Shown here in pieces: positions 45,975-54,598 of a stretch of DNA of 55,926 nucleotides. The first letter of the stretch is position 1, and each line of letters opens with the position of its first letter. The stretch is from contig VGEO01000013.1 of NCBI GenBank assembly GCA_016869275.1, positions 1 through 55,926 on the forward strand, in the 5' to 3' direction. Made by a program: the position numbers and the translations under genes. This DNA is from Alphaproteobacteria bacterium. Lineage in GTDB: Bacteria > Pseudomonadota > Alphaproteobacteria > SHVV01. The notes beneath the pieces are model-generated. The model had not been told where the DNA came from and made no database searches. It saw nothing but the letters and a program-made list of their open reading frames with translations.

Positions 45975-46577
45975 ATGACCACCGATACGTTCGCGACGCC
46001 CGCCGAGCTCCGCGCTTGCTACGACCAGCCCTCGGAGATGATCCGAAAGCTGAAGCTCGGAAAACTCGACCGCCACGCCCGCCGCTTCATCGCGCTCTCG
46101 CCGTTCCTGGTGCTCGGCACCGTGGGCGACGTCTCGCCCAAGGGCGATGCCCCCGGCTTCGTCGCCGTGCTCGACGACACCACGCTCTTGATTCCCGACC
46201 GCCCCGGCAACAATCGCTTGGATTCGCTCCAGAACATCCTGGCCGAGCCGCGCGTCGGCCTGATCTTCTTCGTGCCCGGCTTCAACGAGACGCTCCGCGT
46301 CAACGGGCGCGGCTCGCTCACGCGCGAAGCCAAGCTTTTGGCGCCGCTCGCCGTGCGCGGCAAGGCGCCCAAGGCCGGCATCGTGGTCGCGGTCGAGGAA
46401 GTCTATTTCCACTGCGGCAAGGCGCTGATCCGCTCGCGGCTCTGGGATCCGGCGGCGCGGGTCGCGCGCGAGAGCTTCCCGACCATGGGCGCGATCGTCG
46501 CCGACCAGGTCGCCGGGCTCGATGCCGGCGAGATCGAGCATCACTACCAGACCGGGCTCAAAGAGCGGCTCTACTGA
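45975..46577 (+). CDS. Pyridoxamine 5'-phosphate oxidase-family FMN-binding protein (MSMEG_1061-type)
   Basis: This 200-residue protein has the split-barrel flavin-binding fold of the PNPOx-like family: PFLVLGTVGDVSPKGDAPGFVAVLDDTTLLIPDRPGNNRLDSLQNIL and FFVPGFNETLRVNGRGSLT. Relatives of the MSMEG_1061 type are uncharacterised flavin or F420 proteins. AAGAGG precedes the ATG. It is on the same strand as the oxidoreductase before it and the hydrolase after it, so a functional set is possible. Confidence 0.9.
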   Translation: MTTDTFATPAELRACYDQPSEMIRKLKLGKLDRHARRFIALSPFLVLGTVGDVSPKGDAPGFVAVLDDTTLLIPDRPGNNRLDSLQNILAEPRVGLIFFVPGFNETLRVNGRGSLTREAKLLAPLAVRGKAPKAGIVVAVEEVYFHCGKALIRSRLWDPAARVARESFPTMGAIVADQVAGLDAGEIEHHYQTGLKERLY

Positions 46578-46582
46578 CGAGC

Positions 46583-47392
46583 ATGCTGGACGGCGCGCTT
46601 CGGATCGCGGCGACCGTTCTCGCCGCCTACGCCGCGATCGTCGCGCTCGCCTACTTCTTCCAGCGCTCGCTGCAATACTTTCCCGACCGCTCGGCTGCGA
46701 GCCCGGCTGCCGCCGGCGTGCCGGAGATGGCCGCGGTCGAGACGGCGAGCGCCGACGGCACCCGGCTGATCGGCTGGTACCGCGACGCCAAGCCCGGGCG
46801 CCCGACCGTCGTCCTGTTTCACGGCAACGGCGGCAACATCGGCGACCGCGCGTTCCTGGTGCGGCCGTGGCTCGACCGCGGCCTCGGCGTCGTGCTCTTC
46901 AACTTGCGGGGCTATGGCGGGAGCGGCGGCAGTCCGAGCGAAGCCGGCTGGTTCATGGACAGCGCCGCGGTGCTCGCCTTCGCGCGCGGGCGCGGCGTTC
47001 CGCCCGAGCGCCTGGTCGTCTTCGGCGAGTCGCTGGGCTCGGGCGTCGCCGTCAAGGTCGCGACCGAACACGCGATCGCCGCGCTCATCCTGCAGACGCC
47101 GCTCACCTCGGCCGCGGACGTCGCCCAGCACCACTATCCGTTCCTGCCAGCGCGGTGGTTGATCAAGGACCGCTACGATTCGGCCGCCCGCATCAGCGCG
47201 TTACGCGCGCCGCTCCTCATCGTCCATGGCGAGGCCGATCTCGTCGTTCCGGTCCGCTTCGGCCGCGCACTTCTCGCGGCCGCGCCTGAGCCCAAACGCG
47301 GCGTCTTCATTGCCGGCGCCGGCCACAACGACGTGCCGATCAAGGGCGGCGCCGACGCCGTGCTCGCGTTCCTCGCGGCGGCGTTCCCGTAG
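46583..47392 (+). CDS. Membrane-anchored alpha/beta hydrolase (ABHD13/BEM46-like)
   Basis: This 269-residue protein starts with one membrane helix (LRIAATVLAAYAAIVALAYFF), then QRSLQYFPD as in the BEM46-like family. The hydrolase core follows with the oxyanion region LFHGNGGNIGDRA, nucleophile motif VFGESLGSG, acid near VHGEADLVVP and histidine in GAGHNDVP. The ATG lies only 6 nt after the preceding stop. The active site faces the side to which the helix anchors; the natural substrate is unknown. Confidence 0.9.
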   Translation: MLDGALRIAATVLAAYAAIVALAYFFQRSLQYFPDRSAASPAAAGVPEMAAVETASADGTRLIGWYRDAKPGRPTVVLFHGNGGNIGDRAFLVRPWLDRGLGVVLFNLRGYGGSGGSPSEAGWFMDSAAVLAFARGRGVPPERLVVFGESLGSGVAVKVATEHAIAALILQTPLTSAADVAQHHYPFLPARWLIKDRYDSAARISALRAPLLIVHGEADLVVPVRFGRALLAAAPEPKRGVFIAGAGHNDVPIKGGADAVLAFLAAAFP

Positions 47393-47404
47393 ACCCCCAC
47401 CCTT

Positions 47405-47429
47405 CCCTCCCCCTCGACGAGGGGGAGGG
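47405..47429. terminator. Hairpin between convergent genes, possible bidirectional terminator
   Basis: CCCTCCCCCTC (47405-47415) pairs with GAGGGGGAGGG (47419-47429) around a three-base loop, an eleven-pair stem. It lies in the 53-nt gap between the convergent hydrolase (+) and purine permease (-). No long T-run follows, so it may work with Rho or as a REP-like element. Confidence 0.5.
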
Positions 47430-47445
47430 CCGGGGAGGGGGTTAG

Positions 47446-48729
47446 TTAGACGAACGCGTACTTCAAGACGAACAGCACCGCCAGGATCGCGATCACCGGC
47501 GAGACCTCGCGGGCACGGCCCGACGCCACCTTGATCACGGCGTAGGCGATGAACCCGACCGCGATGCCGTCGGCGATCGAATAGGTGAACGGCATGGTGA
47601 GCGCGGTCAGCACCGCCGGCGCGTACTCGGTCGCGTCCTCCCAGTCGATCTCGGTCAGGCCCTTGGCCATCAGGCAGGCGACGTAGATCAAGGCCGGCGC
47701 GGTCGCGAACGCCGGCACCGAACCGGCGAGCGGCGCGAAGAACAGCGCCAGCACGAACAGGATCCCGACCACGACCGCGGTCAGGCCGGTGCGGCCGCCG
47801 GCTTTGATGCCGGCCGCGCTTTCGATGTAGCTCGTGGTCGTCGAGGTGCCGAGCGCGGCGCCGATCATCGCCGCCGAGGAATCGACCGTGAGCGCCTGGC
47901 CGAGCCGCGGCACGGTGCCGTCGGGGCGCAGGAACCCGGCGCGGTGGGCGATGCCGATCAAGGTCCCGGAGTTGTCGAACAGGTCGACGAACAGGAACGC
48001 GAACACAACCGTGACCAGCCCGATCGAAAGCGCGGCGCCGATGTCGAGCTTCAAGAACACCGGCGCGATCGAGGGCGGCGCCGAGGCGATGCCGCCGAAC
48101 TTCTGGAGGCCGAGGAGCATCGCGATCACGGTGACCGCCAGGACGCCGATGATGAGCCCACCCGGGACTTTGTAGTGGTCGAGCGCGATCATGATCGCGA
48201 AGCCGACCCCGGCCAGGATCACCGGCCACTTGGTAAAGTCGCCGTGCGTCACCAGGGTCGCCGGGTGATCGACGACGAAGCCGCAGGCCTGAAGCCCGAT
48301 GATGCCGAGGAAGAGGCCGATGCCGGCCGAGATCGCGAGCTTCAAGGACTTGGGGATCGCGTTGATGATCCACTCGCGCACCGGCAGCACCGACAGGATG
48401 AAGAAGATGACGCCCGAGACGAATACGGCGCCCAGTGCCGCTTCCCAGCCGAACTTGGGCGCGACGGTGAACGCGAAATAGGCGTTCAGGCCCATGCCGG
48501 GTGCGAGCGCGATCGGGTAGTTGGCAATCACGCCCATCATCACGCTCGCGATCGCCGCGGCCAGGCAGGTCGCGACGAACACCGCGTTCTTGTCCATGCC
48601 GGCGTTGGCGAGGATCGCCGGGTTGACGAAGATGATATAGGCCATGGTCAGGAACGTGGTGACGCCGGCAAGGACCTCGGTCCGTACCGACGTGTTGTTG
48701 GCGCTCAGGCCGAAATGTTTCTCAAGCAT
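47446..48729 (-). CDS. AzgA-type NCS2 purine permease
   Basis: This 427-residue protein has 12-14 membrane segments. It carries AzgA/NCS2 signatures such as TEVLAGVTTFLTMAYIIFVNPAILA at the start, APGMGLNAYFAFTV, LFVDLFDNSGTLIG and SSAAMIGAALGTSTTTSYIESAAG. It imports adenine, guanine or hypoxanthine with protons. It is a separate unit transcribed away from the polyamine operon. Confidence 0.94.
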   Translation of the reverse strand: MLEKHFGLSANNTSVRTEVLAGVTTFLTMAYIIFVNPAILANAGMDKNAVFVATCLAAAIASVMMGVIANYPIALAPGMGLNAYFAFTVAPKFGWEAALGAVFVSGVIFFILSVLPVREWIINAIPKSLKLAISAGIGLFLGIIGLQACGFVVDHPATLVTHGDFTKWPVILAGVGFAIMIALDHYKVPGGLIIGVLAVTVIAMLLGLQKFGGIASAPPSIAPVFLKLDIGAALSIGLVTVVFAFLFVDLFDNSGTLIGIAHRAGFLRPDGTVPRLGQALTVDSSAAMIGAALGTSTTTSYIESAAGIKAGGRTGLTAVVVGILFVLALFFAPLAGSVPAFATAPALIYVACLMAKGLTEIDWEDATEYAPAVLTALTMPFTYSIADGIAVGFIAYAVIKVASGRAREVSPVIAILAVLFVLKYAFV

Positions 48730-48751
48730 ATAGAACCCCCTGTGTCATTGC

Positions 48752-48774
48752 GGCCGGCCCGAAGCGGGCCGGCC
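48752..48774. repeat. Perfect hairpin upstream of the purine permease
   Basis: GGCCGGCCC (48752-48760) and GGGCCGGCC (48766-48774) form a nine-pair stem with a GAAGC loop, 23 nt before the permease start. It could act as a leader hairpin on the permease mRNA or as a terminator for transcripts from the polyamine operon. It lacks the conserved features of a purine riboswitch. Confidence 0.4.
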
Positions 48775-48793
48775 TCCCAAAACTGTCGCGGAG

Positions 48794-48828
48794 AAAAAAA
48801 CCCTCTTCATGAGTTCACGCGGAGGGCT
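48794..48828 (-). terminator. Terminator of the polyamine operon
   Basis: On the minus strand CCCTC (48826-48822) pairs with GAGGG (48805-48801) around a 16-nt region. Seven T residues follow (48800-48794). The site lies 19 nt after the decarboxylase stop codon, as expected for a Rho-independent terminator. Confidence 0.65.
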
Positions 48829-48846
48829 GCACTGTCGAACACCAGC

Positions 48847-49974
48847 TCAGATGCAGTAGGTCTTGATCGGCTCGAAGCCGTTGAAGGCGACCGAGGCGTA
48901 GGTCGTGGTGTAGGCGCCGGCGGCGCGGATCTCGAGGCGATCGCCGATCGCGAGGTCGGCCGGCAGCGTGTAGTCGGCCTTCTCGTAAAGAATGTCGGCC
49001 GAATCGCAGGTCGGGCCGGCGAGCGCGACCGGCATCGGCTGGCCGGTGCGGGTGGAGACGATCGGGTACTGGATCGCCTCGTCCATGGTCTCGGCGAGGC
49101 CGCCGAACTTGCCGATGTCGAGATAGACCCACGACTTCCTGTCGCCGTCGGACTTTTTCGAGATCAGCACGACCTCGGTCTGGATCACGCCCGCGCTGCC
49201 GACCAGTTGGCGGCCGGGCTCGACCACGATTTCGGGGATGCGGTTGCCGAAGTGCTTGCTGAGCGAATCCTGGACCGCCACACCGTAGGTCTTGAGCCCG
49301 GGCACGGTGCGGCGATAGCGGGTCGGGAAGCCGCCGCCGATGTTGAGCATCGACAGCATGACGCCTTTCTCCTCGCACTGGCGGAACAGCCACGCCGCCT
49401 GCTCGACGGCGATGTCCCACTGCGAGGGGTCGCGCTGCTGCGAGCCGACGTGGAACGACACCCCGACCGGGACGACGTCGCGCTTGGCCGCCTCGAGCAG
49501 AAGCGTTTTCGCCATCTGGACGTCGCAGCCGAACTTGCGCGACAGAGGCCAGTCGGCGTTGGCGTTCGAGGTGAGAATGCGGCAGAACACGCGGCTGCCC
49601 GGCGCCGCATCGGCGATCTTGGCGAGTTCGGCGTCAGAATCGAACGCATAGAGTGTGACGCCGCGCTTGAACGCCTGCGCCACGTCTTCCTTCTTCTTGA
49701 TGGTGTTGCCGTAGGAGATGCGGTCGGCCTTGGCCCCGGTCGCGAGCACCATGTCGATCTCGTTGACCGACGCGGTGTCGAACGACGACCCCATCTTGTC
49801 GAGCAGCGTCAAGATCTCGGGCGCCGGGTTGGCCTTGACCGCGTAGTAGATGCCGGCATGCGGCACCGCGGCCCGCAGCCGCCGATAGTTGTCGGCGACC
49901 ACGTCCAAATCCATCACCAGGCACGGCGTGGGAGGCTTTTGCTCGGCGAGGAAACGTTCGATGCGCTTGGTCAT
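48847..49974 (-). CDS. PLP-dependent ornithine/lysine decarboxylase (fold type III)
   Basis: This 375-residue protein of the eukaryotic-type ornithine/diaminopimelate decarboxylase family has the PLP lysine K47 in YYAVKANPAP. It also has the glycine-rich phosphate loop LNIGGGFPTRY, EPGRQLVGSAG, and the second-subunit active-site cysteine in GPTCDSADI. It makes putrescine (or cadaverine) in the cytosol. It lies 27 nt after the homospermidine synthase gene on the same strand, so its diamine product probably feeds that enzyme. Confidence 0.92.
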   Translation of the reverse strand: MTKRIERFLAEQKPPTPCLVMDLDVVADNYRRLRAAVPHAGIYYAVKANPAPEILTLLDKMGSSFDTASVNEIDMVLATGAKADRISYGNTIKKKEDVAQAFKRGVTLYAFDSDAELAKIADAAPGSRVFCRILTSNANADWPLSRKFGCDVQMAKTLLLEAAKRDVVPVGVSFHVGSQQRDPSQWDIAVEQAAWLFRQCEEKGVMLSMLNIGGGFPTRYRRTVPGLKTYGVAVQDSLSKHFGNRIPEIVVEPGRQLVGSAGVIQTEVVLISKKSDGDRKSWVYLDIGKFGGLAETMDEAIQYPIVSTRTGQPMPVALAGPTCDSADILYEKADYTLPADLAIGDRLEIRAAGAYTTTYASVAFNGFEPIKTYCI

Positions 49975-50001
49975 TGTCGGGGTTCTCCTATCGCGCGCTC
50001 G

Positions 50002-51414
50002 TCAAGCGACGCGGAAATTCTTGAACTGCCAGGGGTCGGAGGCGTCGACCGCCTCCGGGAACAGGGCGCCGCGACCGGCAAGCGGGGTCCAGTCGGAATA
50101 GACGCCGACCACGTCGCCCAAGTAGGGCTTGGCGATCTCGAGGACGCGGGCGTGGTCCATGTTGTCGGCCTCGACCACGCCGGCCCTGGGATTCTCGATC
50201 GCCCAGATGACGCCGGCCAGCACCGCCGCGGTGACCTGCAGGCTGGTGGCGTTGTTGTAGGGGGCGACGCGGCGGGCTTCGCCGATCGAGAGCCGCGAAC
50301 CGAACCAGTAGGCGCCCTTGGCGTGGCCCATCAGCAGCACGCCCAATTCGTCGATGCCGGTCGCGATCTCGTTCATCATCAGCCGTTTCGCGGACTGCAG
50401 CGTCCAGTTCTTGCCGGCGAGCTCGTGCAAGGACAGCACCGCGTCGTCGCACGGGTGGTAGGCGTAGTGGACGGTCGGCCGGTAGCGGACGGTGCCGCCC
50501 TCGACCAGCGAGTAGTAGTCGGCGATCGAGATCGACTCGTTGTGGGTGACGAGGAAGCCGTGGAACGGCCCTTCGAGCGGGGTCCAGGTACGGACCCGGG
50601 TCGAGGCCCCCGGCCGCATCAGGTAGATCGCGGCATCGCAGCCGAAGCCGTGGCGGCGGGCGTCCTCGGGGAAGTGGCGCTCGTGGGTGCCCCAGCCGAG
50701 CTCGGCCGGCTGCGAGCCCTCGCCGACGAAGCCATCGACCGACCAGGTGTTGACAAACTCGCCCGGCTTCTTGGGCTCGAGCGAGACCTGGGTGTCGCGT
50801 TCGGCGATGTGGATGGTCTTGATGCCCAGATCGCGGGCGAGCAAGGCCCAGCCGATGCGATCGCGCGGGCTGCGTACGTTGTGGCCGGTGTCACGGGCGA
50901 TCGCGAGCAGCGCCTCCTTGACGAAGTGCGAGACCAGGCCCGGATTGGCGCCGTGGGTCAGGACCACGGTCGGCCCGTTGGCCAGCCTGGGCGCCAAGGC
51001 GAGCGCCAACTCGCGGAGTGCGTAGTTCGAACGCTGCGACGGCGTGAGCGCGGGGTCGGTGTAGCCGCCGGCCCACGGCTCGATGCAGGTATCGAGGTAG
51101 AGCGCGCCTTGCTGGTGCGCGAGCTCGATCAGCGCGACCGAGGCAACATCGACCGAGAGGTTGAGCAGTAAGTCGCCGGCGCGCAGCAGCGGCGTCAGCA
51201 CCTCGCGGTAGTTGCCGCGATCGAGCGGGATAACGTTGAACGCGACGCCCAGATCGGCGGCGACGTCGCGGCCGCGTGCGTCCCCGGTCACCACCACCAC
51301 GTTTTCGCGTGGCATGTCGACGTGACGCAGGAGCAACGGTAGAACGCCTTGACCGATCGAACCGAACCCGACCATCACGATGCGATGGTCGTAAGCGACG
51401 TGCTTGCTACTCAT
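50002..51414 (-). CDS. Homospermidine synthase
   Basis: This 470-residue protein matches the bacterial homospermidine synthase in length and order. A Rossmann NAD site sits at the start (VMVGFGSIGQGVLP). LTHGANPGLVSHFVKEAL, DYYSLVEGGTVRYRPTVHYAYHPCDDA and RVAPYNNATSLQVTAAVLAG follow. It joins two putrescines, or putrescine and spermidine, to homospermidine using NAD as a catalyst. GGAGGAAAGG precedes the ATG at 51414. It is the first gene of the polyamine operon and is divergent from HDO-E. Confidence 0.93.
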   Translation of the reverse strand: MSSKHVAYDHRIVMVGFGSIGQGVLPLLLRHVDMPRENVVVVTGDARGRDVAADLGVAFNVIPLDRGNYREVLTPLLRAGDLLLNLSVDVASVALIELAHQQGALYLDTCIEPWAGGYTDPALTPSQRSNYALRELALALAPRLANGPTVVLTHGANPGLVSHFVKEALLAIARDTGHNVRSPRDRIGWALLARDLGIKTIHIAERDTQVSLEPKKPGEFVNTWSVDGFVGEGSQPAELGWGTHERHFPEDARRHGFGCDAAIYLMRPGASTRVRTWTPLEGPFHGFLVTHNESISIADYYSLVEGGTVRYRPTVHYAYHPCDDAVLSLHELAGKNWTLQSAKRLMMNEIATGIDELGVLLMGHAKGAYWFGSRLSIGEARRVAPYNNATSLQVTAAVLAGVIWAIENPRAGVVEADNMDHARVLEIAKPYLGDVVGVYSDWTPLAGRGALFPEAVDASDPWQFKNFRVA

Positions 51415-51938
51415 TCGCTGCCTTTCCTCCATTCCCGTGGCGCGCTTGACGGCGCCTCGGGACCGACTGAGAAACGACCCGCACCGGCGCTGGGCAAAGC
51501 CCAAACGCGCGCGATGCGGCGCTACGGAAACGGCTAACGCCCGCCGGAACCCCTGGCCGAGGTTCGAGCGAGAGGTCGTTCACCCGTCGATGGAGGGATA
51601 GGGCGCTTCGTGCCCGGAGAACATCGTATCCACTTCCCTTAAGGTGCCGGCCCACTGTCGACCGGCTTTGCCGAAAAGGACGCGGTCACGTCGTTGCTTG
51701 ACCCTACTAATGGGGCCTTGGGCACGTGCGATTGGCGTCTATTAGTTCCAATAAGTTAGAGTTTTTTCCAATGCAAGACTTTTTATTGCCCGCACGAAAA
51801 ATTGTTGCGTGGCGTTGCATGGAGCACGCACCCGGTGGTCGGGCTCGGCGGTGCGGCCGTCACGCTGCCGGGATCGGCAGCCCGCCGTCGCACCTGTTAC
51901 TATCTTCTCCTGCCCTCAACCTGTCGCGAGGCGGAACG
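51415..51938. promoter_or_regulatory. Long divergent intergenic region with AT-rich core and TTCCAAT direct repeats
   Basis: This 524-nt gap has no credible gene and separates homospermidine synthase from the HDO-E operon. Its AT-rich part (about 51730-51810) contains TTCCAAT twice, at 51746-51752 and 51766-51772. These are exactly 20 nt apart and sit on the same DNA face. ATTGG at 51731-51735 is the inverse of CCAAT. This looks like a regulator-binding region, probably for the HDO-E operon. GCGGAACG near 51931 may serve as a weak ribosome-binding site. Confidence 0.35.
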
Positions 51939-52637
51939 ATGGCGCTCACCAACGACAGCGTGCTCGGCACGATCGCGAAGATCCACAAGGACAACCCGTT
52001 CGACGAGCATCCGTTGTGGAAGGGCCTGATCGACGGCGCCTTCGCCCTCGCCCAGGTGCGCGAGTTCGCGCGCCAGTTCAGCGTGTTTCCGCTTCACAAC
52101 CACCGCTACCACGGCCCGATCTACGTCAATTGCCCCGACCCCGGCTGGCGACAGCTGATCGCCGAGGTCGTCTACGAGGAAGGCACCGGCCGGCTCTACG
52201 CCGATGGCCGCTCGCACAACCAGCTTTACGTCGATTTCGCCGCCGAACTCGGCCTCGACCGCACCGCCATCGCCGATACCGAATTCTGCCCCGAGGTGCG
52301 CGGCTTCAAAGGCTGGTACGAGGGCATGTGCAACCGCCCGTTTCTCGAGGCGGTGTCGGCTCACATGCTGGCGGCCGAGGCGCACGGTCCGGGCGTGTTC
52401 CGCCATCTCGCCACGTCGTTCCAGCGCCAGTTCGGGCTCACCGACAGGGCGGTCGCGTTCTGGGTCGTGCACGACGTCGCCGACGAGGACCATTCCGGGA
52501 TCGGCAAGCGCCTGCTCGACCAATTCGCGACCACTACCGACGAGCGCCGCCGTGTCCTGACCATCGTCAGACAAACGGTCGAAATGACGTTCCTGATGTA
52601 CGACGGCATCCATAAGCGCGTGCTGGCCGCGGCCTGA
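51939..52637 (+). CDS. HDO-E: PqqC-like heme-oxygenase-fold diiron family protein
   Basis: This 232-residue protein is the paralogue of HDO-D. It shares REFARQF, the FPLHNHRYHG-type histidines, YEEGTGRLYADGRSH and the identical VHDVADEDHSGIG. Candidate metal ligands are E80/E81, H93, E147, H178, D182 and H185. It starts an aromatic-degradation operon (isochorismatase-type hydrolase, Rieske oxygenase, meta-cleavage hydrolase, LigA-like). The ATG at 51939 aligns with HDO-D; the longer upstream frame is not supported. The reaction is unknown. Confidence 0.88.
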   Translation: MALTNDSVLGTIAKIHKDNPFDEHPLWKGLIDGAFALAQVREFARQFSVFPLHNHRYHGPIYVNCPDPGWRQLIAEVVYEEGTGRLYADGRSHNQLYVDFAAELGLDRTAIADTEFCPEVRGFKGWYEGMCNRPFLEAVSAHMLAAEAHGPGVFRHLATSFQRQFGLTDRAVAFWVVHDVADEDHSGIGKRLLDQFATTTDERRRVLTIVRQTVEMTFLMYDGIHKRVLAAA

Positions 52638-52704
52638 AGCCATTCGGCGCTTGCATCGGCCGACGCGCTTCTCGACAATGCCGGCCGCGCATCGAGGGAG
52701 CGCG

Positions 52705-53403
52705 ATGCATCACGTCGAGATACCGGAAGAGCATCTGGCCCGCGTCGTCCGCCGCCGCGGCACGCTGCATCCGTTCGCCGCGTTCGCGCCGGCGACGGCG
52801 GCGCTGGTCGTGGTCGACATGCAGAACGCGTTCGTGGCACCCGGCGGCCTGGCCGAGGTGCCCCAGGCGCGCGCGATCGTCGCCAACATCAATCGCCTGG
52901 CCGGTGCGCTCCGGGCCGCCGGCGGACTGGTGGTGTGGGTGCGCGGCCACGTCGAGAGCGAGCGCGGCCCGTGGGCGCTCTACCTGAAAAGCTTCGAAGC
53001 CAAGCCCGGCGCGTGGACCGCGACCTTGAAGCGCGGCGCCGACGGCTGGAAGTTCTGGCACGAGATGGACGTCCAGCCCGAAGATGTCGTCGTCCACAAG
53101 GACCGCTACAGCGCGTTCTACGGCCCCGACGATCTGAACGGGCTGCTCAGGCGCCGCGGCATCGCGACCGTGGTCGTCGCCGGCACACTCACCAACTCGT
53201 GCTGCGAGTCGACCGCGCGCGACGCCATGAACCACGATTATCAGACGATCATGGTGATGGACGCCAACGCCTGCCGCTCGGACGCCGACCACCTGGCGAC
53301 GATGTCGACGTTCATCATGAGCTTCGGCGACGTGCTCGCGACCGACGCGATCGTCCAGCATCTCGCCCAGTACCGGCGCAACGCCACGGCGTCGGCCGCG
53401 TAG
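52705..53403 (+). CDS. Isochorismatase-family cysteine hydrolase 2
   Basis: This 232-residue protein has the triad D38 (VVVDMQNAF), K132 (VHKDRYSAFYG) and C166 (TNSCCESTARDA). It is a paralogue of the gene at 28005, sharing the layout and NINRLAGALRAAGGLVVWV. It lies 67 nt after HDO-E, with GAGGGAG before the ATG at 52705. An amide, carbamoyl or similar bond in a ring-derived acid is the expected target. Confidence 0.9.
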   Translation: MHHVEIPEEHLARVVRRRGTLHPFAAFAPATAALVVVDMQNAFVAPGGLAEVPQARAIVANINRLAGALRAAGGLVVWVRGHVESERGPWALYLKSFEAKPGAWTATLKRGADGWKFWHEMDVQPEDVVVHKDRYSAFYGPDDLNGLLRRRGIATVVVAGTLTNSCCESTARDAMNHDYQTIMVMDANACRSDADHLATMSTFIMSFGDVLATDAIVQHLAQYRRNATASAA

Positions 53404-53431
53404 CGACAGGGGTCGTTTCGAGGAGTCCGTC

Positions 53432-54598
53432 ATGGCCTTGATGCCGAAACCGACCGGTGTGCCGCGGCAGCTGGTGGCGCAGATCAGCGGCGCCGAAGTC
53501 GGCCGCACCAAGTTCCCGATCTACGACAGCGCCCCTTTGGGCTTCCCCGAATATTGGTACCCGGTGATGTGGTCGCGCGACTTGAGCCCGCGCCAGGGCA
53601 TCGGTCTCACCCTGCTCGGCCGCGACATCGCTTTCTTCCGCGACGGCGGCCGTGCCTACGCGATGGAAAATCGCTGCCCGCACCGCGGCGTCCAGCTGCA
53701 CCCGGCGGCGTGCGATTTCCCGGGCACGCGCACCTGCTCCTATCACGGCTGGGTGTTCGACCTTAAGACCGGCGCGCTCAAGGCCGCGCTCACCGATGGT
53801 CCCGATTCGCCGGTAGTCGGGAAAGGCAACGTCAGCGTCCGCACCTATCCGGTCGAAGAGCGCCGCGGCCTGGTCTGGATTTACCTCGGCGATGAAACGC
53901 CGCCGCCGGTCGAGACCGATATTCCCGACGAGTTCCTGATGAGCGATGCGATCCTCACCGGCCGCATCACGACCCGGGCCGGCGACTGGCGCCATGGTTG
54001 CGAGAACGGCTACGACGAGGGCCACGTCAAGTACCTCCACCGCCGCGGCGCGTGGACGTTCTGGCGCCGCGCCCCGGCGTGGGGCTGGTCGGAGCCGCGC
54101 ATGTCCGAAGACGGCAAATGGCTGACACGCGATCTGGCCGACATCGGCTTCGGCGCGGAGTATCCGGGCCTCGGCCACTGGCCGCCCAAACATTGGTGGC
54201 GGTGGCGGCGCGGCGCCCGCGGTATCCGCTTCCGGCTGCCCGGCAATTTGCGCGTCCAGTACGCCAACTGGGCCCATTACGAGTGGTACGTCCCCACCAA
54301 GCAGGGCTACCACCGCTACCTCCAGTTCATCTGCAAACGCGCGACCGGACTCGGCGCGCTCTGGCACCGGATCAAGTACTACCTCTACATCCGGCCGTTC
54401 TTCCACCGCCAGTTCAACGACCAGGACGCCTGGATGGTCGAGAACATGACGACGCCGCCCGAGATCCTGTACCGGCCGGACCGCGCCATGCAGTCGCTCC
54501 GCCAGTACGTCGACGACCACGCGCGCGGCATCAAGCGCGATGCGCCGCCGCCCGAACGCTTCGTCCGCAAGAAAGCGCAGAATGAAGTCATCAGTTGA
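53432..54598 (+). CDS. Rieske non-heme iron oxygenase (aromatic ring-hydroxylating or O-demethylating type)
   Basis: This 388-residue protein has the Rieske motif C82-x-H84 / C102-x2-H105 (CPHRGVQLH, CSYHGW). A mononuclear iron triad of D195, H198 and H203 (GYDEGHVKYLH) follows. It belongs to the VanA/PobA-like group with a long C-terminal extension (RFRLPGNLRVQYANWAHYEWYV). It probably inserts oxygen into the aromatic substrate before ring cleavage. No reductase lies adjacent. The end overlaps the next gene by 17 nt. Confidence 0.92.
   Translation: MALMPKPTGVPRQLVAQISGAEVGRTKFPIYDSAPLGFPEYWYPVMWSRDLSPRQGIGLTLLGRDIAFFRDGGRAYAMENRCPHRGVQLHPAACDFPGTRTCSYHGWVFDLKTGALKAALTDGPDSPVVGKGNVSVRTYPVEERRGLVWIYLGDETPPPVETDIPDEFLMSDAILTGRITTRAGDWRHGCENGYDEGHVKYLHRRGAWTFWRRAPAWGWSEPRMSEDGKWLTRDLADIGFGAEYPGLGHWPPKHWWRWRRGARGIRFRLPGNLRVQYANWAHYEWYVPTKQGYHRYLQFICKRATGLGALWHRIKYYLYIRPFFHRQFNDQDAWMVENMTTPPEILYRPDRAMQSLRQYVDDHARGIKRDAPPPERFVRKKAQNEVIS

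Noticed and set aside
48752-48774. Purine riboswitch in front of the purine permease
   Set aside because: Only a single GC-rich hairpin is present. The conserved three-way junction and loop sequences of purine riboswitches are not seen.
47944-51171. Very long plus-strand open frame (1075 codons) across the purine permease and polyamine genes
   Set aside because: It lies antisense to well-recognised NCS2, decarboxylase and homospermidine synthase genes, and its product is Arg/Asp/Gly-rich without any domain, as expected from high-GC codon bias.
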